Shown piece after piece: positions 61,828 through 64,000 of a DNA stretch of 64,000 nt. The notes under the pieces are model-generated. The model did no database searches, was not told where the DNA came from, and saw only the letters and a list, made by a program, of their open reading frames with translations. This DNA comes from an uncultured Flavobacteriales bacterium (GTDB lineage: Bacteria > Bacteroidota > Bacteroidia > CAIKAF01). Positions within the stretch are counted from its first letter, which is position 1. The number at the start of each line of letters is the position of its first letter. The DNA is taken from contig CAIKAF010000015.1 in the NCBI GenBank assembly GCA_903825395.1, positions 1-64,000 on the forward strand, given 5' to 3'. Position numbers and translations under genes: made by a program.

Positions 61828-64000
61828 AACCAAGGGCCGCTCAATGGAATAACCTCGCCATTGGAATCCAATTCGCCCTGGTTTGCAGTCTGAGCCTAAA
61901 CCGGGTGCAGGCCCAATGCCAACACCGCATGGCGGGCGATACGCTCATTGTTGTTTGCCCAAATCAAACCCAACGCTGGGTAGCCTATGGCACCGAGGCC
62001 CTGGAGTGCGCTTGGATTTTTGAGAGTGAAACCCATTCCTTCGGGTCTCATGCCATTCAAGCCCAAACTCAAACCCTAGACATTAAACGCCTAGCCGATA
62101 CCTTACAAGTGCAAGCCAAGCAGGCTAACGGTTCAGCCTTGCTCGCTCGAATTAGCCTAAAAACCGGAAAAACAAACCTGTATTACAACGGGAAATTAAT
62201 GGCGGCCTCTGTCCATAGAACCTCAACCAAATCTAAAAAATCAGGGAACAGCCTTCGGGCCCAATTGGTTCAGAAAACACCCTGGATGGGCGGTGGAGCA
62301 AGGGTATTGGGAATGGATCGAAAAGGACATATTCTTCCCTTATACAACCGAGCCCATTATGGGTATGAAACCCATTCCGAGCAAATGAACTTTGGGGTTC
62401 CTCTGGTGCTTACAGGTCAAAAATTCATGATCCACCTGGACAACAGCTACACCGGTAGTATAGATATGGGCAAAACAAAGGCAAATGAATTGGTATTCAA
62501 TACCGACGGAGGCCGTCAGGTTCTGCAATTTATCGCATCAAGTTCCTGGCCTGAACTAATGAAACAGTGGACCTCGTTGAGTGGTCGGCAGCCCCTTTTG
62601 CCATTATGGGCGCTGGGCAACATCAGTAGCCGCTTCGGATACCATTCCCAAAGAGAAGTACAGAACACCATTGCCGCTTTTAAAGCCTATTCCATTCCCG
62701 TTGAAGCCTTGATTTTAGATTTGTATTGGTTTGGAAAAACCATCAAAGGAACCATGGGGAATTTGGCCTTTGACCCGGACTCCTTTCCTGACCCAGCATC
62801 AATGATTCAAGAGCTGCATGCCCAAGGGCTGCGCTTTGTTCCCATCACTGAGCCCTTTATTCTAACCAATTCAAGCAATTGGAACGATGCCCTAGCCCAT
62901 GGCGCGCTGGCAACAGACAGCTTGGGCAAGCCCGCCATGTATGACTTTTATTTTGGCAAAACCGGTCTGATTGACCTGTGGGATTCTTCGGGTTCCAAAT
63001 GGTTTATGAATAAATACCACTGGTTAATGGAATTAGGTGCCGATGGGTTTTGGGGTGATTTGGGCGAACCTGAAGTCCACCCGGATTGGGTTCAACATAA
63101 AATTGGTGAGGCTCGGAAGGTGCATAATATTTATGGACATGAATGGGCCCGACAGGTCAACGCGGCCATGCGCCAACACCGGCCTGAAACCAGGCCATTT
63201 ATTTTGATGCGGGCCGGGTATTCAGGCAGCCAACGCTATGGTATCATTCCCTGGTCGGGCGATGTAAATCGAAGCTGGGGTGGCCTGGCGGCGCAGCCTG
63301 AAATATCCTTGCAAATGGGAATTCAGGGGCTTGCATGGATGCATTCAGACCTGGGCGGATTTGCCGGCAATTATTCAGATCCGGAATTGTATTTACGCTG
63401 GCTTCAATATGGCGTTTTTCAACCCATTTTCCGTCCTCATGCCCAGGAAGAAGTACCTAGCGAGCCTGTTTTTTGGCCAGAACCCACGCGGAATGAAGCC
63501 AAAAAAATCATTGAAATGAGGTACAGCCTCATGCCCTATTTGATTGATTTAATGCATGAAAATCATCGAAATGGGATGCCCTTGATGCGACCTGCATTCT
63601 TTTACGACAGCTCTGAAACGGCTTCAACCTACAGCAAAGGTTATTTTTGGGGCGAGCACATCTACGTGTGCCCTGTTCTGCACAAAGGCATTAAAAAAAT
63701 GTCGGTGTACCTGCCTGCCGGTAAAAATTGGTATGCGTGGGAAGACACCACTTGGTATGCCGGCGGTCAAACCATTGAACTTACGCTCACACCGCAGCAA
63801 ATTCCCGTTTTTGTAGCAGAGGGTGCTCTACTTCCCCTGGCTACTCGCAGCATTTCTCCTGAAAAATTAGAGCCATCGCACATAGAGTGGGTGCATTATC
63901 CCTGGCGGAAACAGGGGCAGACTTCAGGAAGCTACACCTTAGAATGGGCGGGGAATGTTGAATCGATTTCCTGGAAAACCAATCGGCAAGGTATTCAAGT
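61824..64000 (+). CDS. Secreted GH31 alpha-glucosidase family enzyme, truncated by the window end
   Basis: Over 725 residues are visible and the reading frame continues past the window. A probable signal peptide is at the N-terminus (about 1-33, ending RVQAQC). The GH31 catalytic core has the nucleophile Asp412 in FWGDLGEPE and the probable acid/base Asp480 in WSGDVNRSW, with LILDLYWFG earlier and HSDLGGF later. Likely alpha-glucosidase acting on products of the upstream GH13 enzyme. Overlaps GH13 as ATGA, so translation is coupled. No TonB/SusD genes are visible beside it. Confidence 0.92.
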   Translation, partial: MKPRAAQWNNLAIGIQFALVCSLSLNRVQAQCQHRMAGDTLIVVCPNQTQRWVAYGTEALECAWIFESETHSFGSHAIQAQTQTLDIKRLADTLQVQAKQANGSALLARISLKTGKTNLYYNGKLMAASVHRTSTKSKKSGNSLRAQLVQKTPWMGGGARVLGMDRKGHILPLYNRAHYGYETHSEQMNFGVPLVLTGQKFMIHLDNSYTGSIDMGKTKANELVFNTDGGRQVLQFIASSSWPELMKQWTSLSGRQPLLPLWALGNISSRFGYHSQREVQNTIAAFKAYSIPVEALILDLYWFGKTIKGTMGNLAFDPDSFPDPASMIQELHAQGLRFVPITEPFILTNSSNWNDALAHGALATDSLGKPAMYDFYFGKTGLIDLWDSSGSKWFMNKYHWLMELGADGFWGDLGEPEVHPDWVQHKIGEARKVHNIYGHEWARQVNAAMRQHRPETRPFILMRAGYSGSQRYGIIPWSGDVNRSWGGLAAQPEISLQMGIQGLAWMHSDLGGFAGNYSDPELYLRWLQYGVFQPIFRPHAQEEVPSEPVFWPEPTRNEAKKIIEMRYSLMPYLIDLMHENHRNGMPLMRPAFFYDSSETASTYSKGYFWGEHIYVCPVLHKGIKKMSVYLPAGKNWYAWEDTTWYAGGQTIELTLTPQQIPVFVAEGALLPLATRSISPEKLEPSHIEWVHYPWRKQGQTSGSYTLEWAGNVESISWKTNRQGIQ

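Overview
The window is chromosomal DNA from a member of the Bacteroidota, most likely a free-living Flavobacteriales or Saprospirales-type lineage; I cannot fix the genus. Four things point there. Several large secreted proteins end in type IX secretion (T9SS) sorting domains. There are Bacteroidota-typical families: DUF3276 PUR-like protein, long NusB, GH3-like protein, S46 dipeptidyl-peptidase, DUF1573 lipoprotein, PID-CTERM mini-protein. Many genes carry the TAnnTTTG promoter element of this phylum. Shine-Dalgarno sequences are not evident.

Layout. 1-530: decayed Fic-domain gene at the left edge and a small Cys4 protein. 804-4755: minus-strand housekeeping cluster nusB, DUF1573, yajC, coaE, nnr. 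4817-11948: amino-acid dehydrogenase diverging from an ABC exporter, then DUF3276 and dnaE. 12230-13923: pyrE and an SRPBCC-like gene facing a NUDIX gene with overlapping start codons. 14059-15585: tRNA-Ser(UGA), a palindromic repeat cluster and an MFS transporter. 15697-20835: two large secreted surface proteins. 21172-25298: asd, then queA, acyl-CoA dehydrogenase and a lipoprotein on the minus strand, and a Kunitz-type lipoprotein. 25365-32017: RluB-like pseudouridine synthase with a long basic repeat tail, GH3, LysE and AsmA-like genes on the plus strand. 32364-37008: S46 peptidase and an FG-GAP T9SS protein, separated by a long repeat array. 37009-38523: an AT-rich orphan gene between two halves of a palindromic array. 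38524-47741: recG, OmpA-like/crystallin-like protein, AAA/DUF4143 ATPase, mnmE, a membrane protein and a penicillin acylase homologue. 47804-51775: CotH/lamin-tail T9SS protein. 52008-55301: aroC, a dicarboxylate symporter and an esterase as an operon. 55547-59626: PID-CTERM mini-protein and a beta-strand-repeat T9SS protein. 59986-64000: secreted GH13 and GH31 glycosidases, translationally coupled; the second runs off the window.

The most striking non-genic signal is a dispersed family of nine intergenic elements, each 135-141 nt. They share conserved end and central blocks, but their long inner stems and closing stems differ between copies and still pair within each copy, which is covariation. 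I know of no name for it. It could be a structured RNA family or a hairpin-type mobile element. Three other repeat classes occupy most of the remaining long intergenic space.

Functionally the window mixes core information processing (dnaE, recG, nusB, mnmE, queA, rluB, tRNA-Ser), biosynthesis (pyrE, asd, aroC, coaE), and an outward-facing polymer-degrading set (S46 peptidase, penicillin acylase homologue, GH13/GH31, T9SS proteins).
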